Shown: positions 62,056 through 64,000 of the stretch, piece after piece
Numbering within the stretch: the stretch's first letter is position 1
Layout of the letters: each line of letters starts with the position of its first letter
Assembly (NCBI RefSeq): GCF_003367705.1
Contig: NZ_CP031425.1
Coordinates: 1 to 64,000 of the forward strand
Direction: 5' to 3'
Length of the DNA stretch: 64,000 nucleotides
Source of the DNA: Microbacterium foliorum
Lineage (GTDB): Bacteria; Actinomycetota; Actinomycetes; Actinomycetales; Microbacteriaceae
Translations under genes and position numbers: made by a program
Notes under the pieces: model-generated
What the model saw: only the letters and a program-made list of their open reading frames with translations
Databases searched by the model: none
Told to the model about the DNA's origin: nothing

Positions 62056-62661
62056 ATGACGGGAAAGCGCGGGCGGCCCTCCGCGGCAGAGGCGGATGCC
62101 AGAGACGAGCGCGTCGTCGATGTCGTCGTCGCCGTGCTCACCGGAGAGGGGCTCGAGGCGCTGACCCTCGACCGTGTCGCCGCCGAGGCCCACGTCGCCA
62201 AGCGCACGCTGTACACGGTGTTCGGCGACAGGGCCGGGCTGGTGCGCGCCGCGGTCCGCCGACAGCACGCCTACCTCGAGGATGCCGGAGACGGGGCGTC
62301 CGACCTGCGATCGGCAGCCCGCGGCATCCTCCGCCATCTGCTCGGGGACGAGGCGATCGGCGTCCACCGCGCGATCACCGGCGCCGCCGCCCTGCATCCG
62401 CTTCTCGCCCGTGAGTTCTACGAGCAAGGACCCGCGCGCGCCCAGGGGTTCCTCGCCGCCCACCTCCCCACGGATGCACGGATCTCACCGGCGCTGCTCT
62501 TCACCGCTCTTCTCGGCGAGCCGCACCGACGTCGACTGCTCGGCCTGGCCGACCCGCTCACGTCCCCCGCGATCGACGCGCAGGTCGACGAGGTGCTTCA
62601 CGCCTTCGGCCTGGACTCTTCGGATCAGGCGCGATCAGGGCGGAAATCCTCCTCGTCCTGA
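62056..62661 (+). CDS. TetR-family transcriptional regulator
   Basis: A 201-residue repressor. The N-terminal helix-turn-helix is in LTLDRVAAEAHVAKRTLYTV followed by FGDRAGLVRAAV, the classic TetR pattern. The C-terminal ligand domain is helical and variable. The gene is divergent from DUF952, with a palindromic operator between them. The basic N-terminus (TGKRGRPSAAEADAR) is usual. ATG 62056 is chosen from the leaderless spacing; ATG 62050 would add two residues. Confidence 0.9.
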   Translation: MTGKRGRPSAAEADARDERVVDVVVAVLTGEGLEALTLDRVAAEAHVAKRTLYTVFGDRAGLVRAAVRRQHAYLEDAGDGASDLRSAARGILRHLLGDEAIGVHRAITGAAALHPLLAREFYEQGPARAQGFLAAHLPTDARISPALLFTALLGEPHRRRLLGLADPLTSPAIDAQVDEVLHAFGLDSSDQARSGRKSSSS

Positions 62662-62738
62662 GCGCGCCTGTCAACGGCCCTGCGCTCGCCGCGGTGTCTG
62701 CTCGATCATGGAGATCCGACCACAAGAGGAGGGCCACC

Positions 62739-62975
62739 ATGTCGAACATCGACGCTTTTGCCAACAGCTTCCCCCCGGAGATGCCGGGAGTTCCGCCTGT
62801 CGATGACTTCCGCGATGGCACGTTCCCCACAGACACCGGGCAGCCCCAGACCCAGGATGATGATCCCCTCGACGCCGAGATCGGAGAGAACGGTCAGGGC
62901 GACCTCGCGCCCGAGGATGAGGGATCCGCGCACAGCGGGGACGCCCCGACCGACCTGCGGGACGGCACGGAGTGA
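62739..62975 (+). CDS. Small acidic protein
   Basis: A 78-residue, strongly acidic, low-complexity protein (SNIDAFANSFPPEMPGVPPV, then DDPLDAEIGENGQGDL). It is predicted disordered. GAGGAGGG eight bases before ATG 62739 is a strong ribosome-binding site, and the next gene overlaps it by four bases, which supports real expression. Function unknown; the negative charge and lack of hydrophobic core resemble desiccation or stress-type small proteins. Confidence 0.65.
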   Translation: MSNIDAFANSFPPEMPGVPPVDDFRDGTFPTDTGQPQTQDDDPLDAEIGENGQGDLAPEDEGSAHSGDAPTDLRDGTE

Positions 62976-63223
62976 GCGACGACCGTGACGGCACGGGCAC
63001 CGCAGGGGGAGCGGCACCGTCGGAGGAGGGCATCGCCGCGCTCATCGAAGAGCGCGACGGCGACGACCCCGACCGGGTGACCGACACTCCCGCCGGCGGA
63101 GCAGGCGCGGACTCGGGTGGGTCCGGTGCGGTGCGCGTCGATCCGTCGTCGGAGTCATCCGTGCCCGACGAGTCGGTGCACAACGACGAGCCGGGCGTCG
63201 GTACTCGTCGCTCGGAGGACTGA
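62972..63223 (+). CDS. Small acidic protein, second of a pair
   Basis: An 83-residue disordered acidic protein (SDDRDGTGTAGGAAPSEEGI, then AALIEERDGDDPDRVTD) rich in Gly, Ser, Asp and Glu. Its GTG start overlaps the stop of the previous small acidic gene. The two are probably related in role. It has no recognisable domain. Confidence 0.55.
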   Translation: MSDDRDGTGTAGGAAPSEEGIAALIEERDGDDPDRVTDTPAGGAGADSGGSGAVRVDPSSESSVPDESVHNDEPGVGTRRSED

Positions 63224-63234
63224 CAGCGGAGAGC

Positions 63235-63321
63235 ACCGCGCGTCGGGAGGAGAACCGCGCGTCGGGAGGAGCGGAGGCGAGATTCCCTCCTCCCCACACG
63301 CAGTTCTCCTCCCGACGCGCG
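63235..63321. repeat. GC-rich direct repeat with inverted copy
   Basis: ACCGCGCGTCGGGAGGAG occurs at 63235-63252 and again at 63254-63271, and CTCCTCCCGACGCGCG at 63306-63321 is their reverse complement. The unit can form a hairpin of either left copy with the right copy. It lies between the acidic-protein pair and arr and may be a terminator or an intergenic repeat family. Confidence 0.75.
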
Positions 63322-63369
63322 CGCGTGCCCCCCGCGCGAGGCGCCCTTTCGCAGCGCGAGGAGCAGTCG

Positions 63370-63375
63370 TAGGCT
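63370..63375 (+). promoter_or_regulatory. -10 hexamer for arr (leaderless)
   Basis: TAGGCT at 63370-63375 is followed by six bases and GTG 63382. Confidence 0.55.
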
Positions 63376-63381
63376 TCTGCG

Positions 63382-63792
63382 GTGAGTGACGCACGGGACG
63401 ACGGGCCCTTCTTCCACGGCACCAAGGCAGAGCTGCGACCGGGCGACCTGCTCGCGGCGGGATTCCGCTCGAACTATCGCCCCGAGATCGTGATGAACCA
63501 CATCTACTTCACCGCCGTGGCCGACGGCGCGGGCCTTGCGGCGGAACTCGCGCCCGGCGACCGCGAACCGCGTGTCTACGAGGTCGAGGTGACCGGCGAG
63601 TTCGAGGACGACCCGAACGTGACCGACAAGAAGTTCCCGGGCAACCCGACCCGTTCGTACCGCAGCAGTGCACCGCTGCGAGTGATCCGCGAAGTGCACG
63701 GCTGGACCCGCCTGACACCGCAGGCGCTCGCGACATGGCGGGAGCGGCTCGCCGCCATCCGCGACGACGAGCACGGCGAGATCATCAACTGA
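63382..63792 (+). CDS. arr: Rifamycin ADP-ribosyltransferase (Arr)
   Basis: Arr transfers ADP-ribose from NAD to rifamycins and so inactivates them. The 136-residue protein is nearly colinear with the known family: FFHGTKAELRPGDLLAAGFR, then SNYRPEIVMNHIYFTAV, ALVGAGLAA-like DGAGLAAELA, EDDPNVTDKKFPGNPTRSYR and REVHGWTRLTP. Active-site His and Tyr of the family are present in HGTK and IYFTA. GTG 63382 is supported by TAGGCT six bases upstream. Arr is common on chromosomes of environmental actinobacteria. Confidence 0.95.
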   Translation: MSDARDDGPFFHGTKAELRPGDLLAAGFRSNYRPEIVMNHIYFTAVADGAGLAAELAPGDREPRVYEVEVTGEFEDDPNVTDKKFPGNPTRSYRSSAPLRVIREVHGWTRLTPQALATWRERLAAIRDDEHGEIIN

Positions 63793-63793
63793 G

Positions 63794-64000
63794 TCAGCGG
63801 CGGGGAATGCGACGTGCGAGGGCGGCGAGGGTGCGATCGATCGCCACGAACACCAGGCCGACGACGATGAGCGCCAGGGTCAGCGCCACGATCCACTGGG
63901 TGACGCCACCCACTCCGAGGACGTCGACGTCCATGAACGGATAGGGGTACTTCTGGCCCGGGGTGAACTCTCCACCGAGAGCTCCGTAGGCGAAGGCCCA
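63794..64000 (-). CDS. Pr6Pr-family membrane protein, 3' end only
   Basis: The window ends inside this minus-strand gene. The visible 68 C-terminal residues read AYGALGGEFTPGQKYPYPFM, then DVDVLGVGGVTQWIVALTLA and a final transmembrane segment ending FVAIDRTLAALARRIPRR. The YPYPFMDVDVLG motif is typical of Pr6Pr-type membrane proteins. It converges with arr. The start and full length are outside the window. Confidence 0.75.
   Translation of the reverse strand, partial: WAFAYGALGGEFTPGQKYPYPFMDVDVLGVGGVTQWIVALTLALIVVGLVFVAIDRTLAALARRIPRR

Overview
The window reads as the dnaA-proximal part of the chromosome of a high-GC Gram-positive bacterium, most likely a Microbacteriaceae member such as Microbacterium. 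This rests on gene order (dnaA-oriC-dnaN-recF-dciA-gyrB-gyrA-DUF3566, then the fhaA-fhaB-pstP-rodA-pbpA-pknA/pknB cluster and crgA), very high GC, frequent GTG/TTG starts, and many genes with a -10 hexamer TANNNT exactly six bases before the start codon (leaderless transcripts). The genus is an inference; no rRNA is present.

Layout. 1-10 kb: replication start genes with an oriC holding three perfect DnaA boxes. 10-13 kb: a sensor kinase, a LuxR-type regulator and a membrane-anchored DUF4097-like protein, then tRNA-Ile(GAT) and tRNA-Ala(TGC). 13.5-19.2 kb: housekeeping genes (DUF3253, M24 peptidase, DUF1801, Nudix, YbaK, cyclophilin, rhomboid). 19.3-30.4 kb: cell-division and cell-wall signalling (CrgA, class E sortase, PabA/TrpG, two Ser/Thr kinases, PBP, RodA/FtsW, PP2C phosphatase, two FHA proteins).

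30.7-50.3 kb is an accessory island placed directly behind an intact tRNA-Leu(CAG). It is bounded by an imperfect 42-base direct repeat (36/42 identical), each copy followed by a hairpin with the same stem core, and its base composition is visibly lower in GC. It holds two defence-like units. The first (33.3-37.1 kb) is a translationally coupled pair: a GHKL-fold ATPase and an 822-residue protein with two phosphoribosyltransferase-like segments. It has a membrane-anchored nuclease-like protein upstream and a convergent ImmA/IrrE metalloprotease downstream; I do not recognise it as a named system and regard it as the best candidate for something new. The second (44.7-49.9 kb) is a restriction-modification locus: C5 cytosine methyltransferase, a GHKL ATPase fused to a PD-(D/E)XK-like nuclease, a GIY-YIG nuclease, and a divergent DUF4928 protein. 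Between them lie an MBL-fold hydrolase, an MbcA-like antitoxin, a Schlafen/AlbA_2 protein and two PIN or PIN-like nucleases. I see no integrase.

50.5-57 kb carries two ECF sigma-factor modules with membrane partners flanking two small secreted proteins, and an LCP-family protein. 57-64 kb is general metabolism and resistance: isochorismatase-like hydrolase, siderophore-interacting protein behind an iron-box-like site, a membrane protein/GntR operon with an inverted-repeat operator, aldo-keto reductase, a TetR regulator with a perfect palindromic operator, small acidic proteins, a rifamycin ADP-ribosyltransferase (arr), and the 3' end of a Pr6Pr-like membrane protein.
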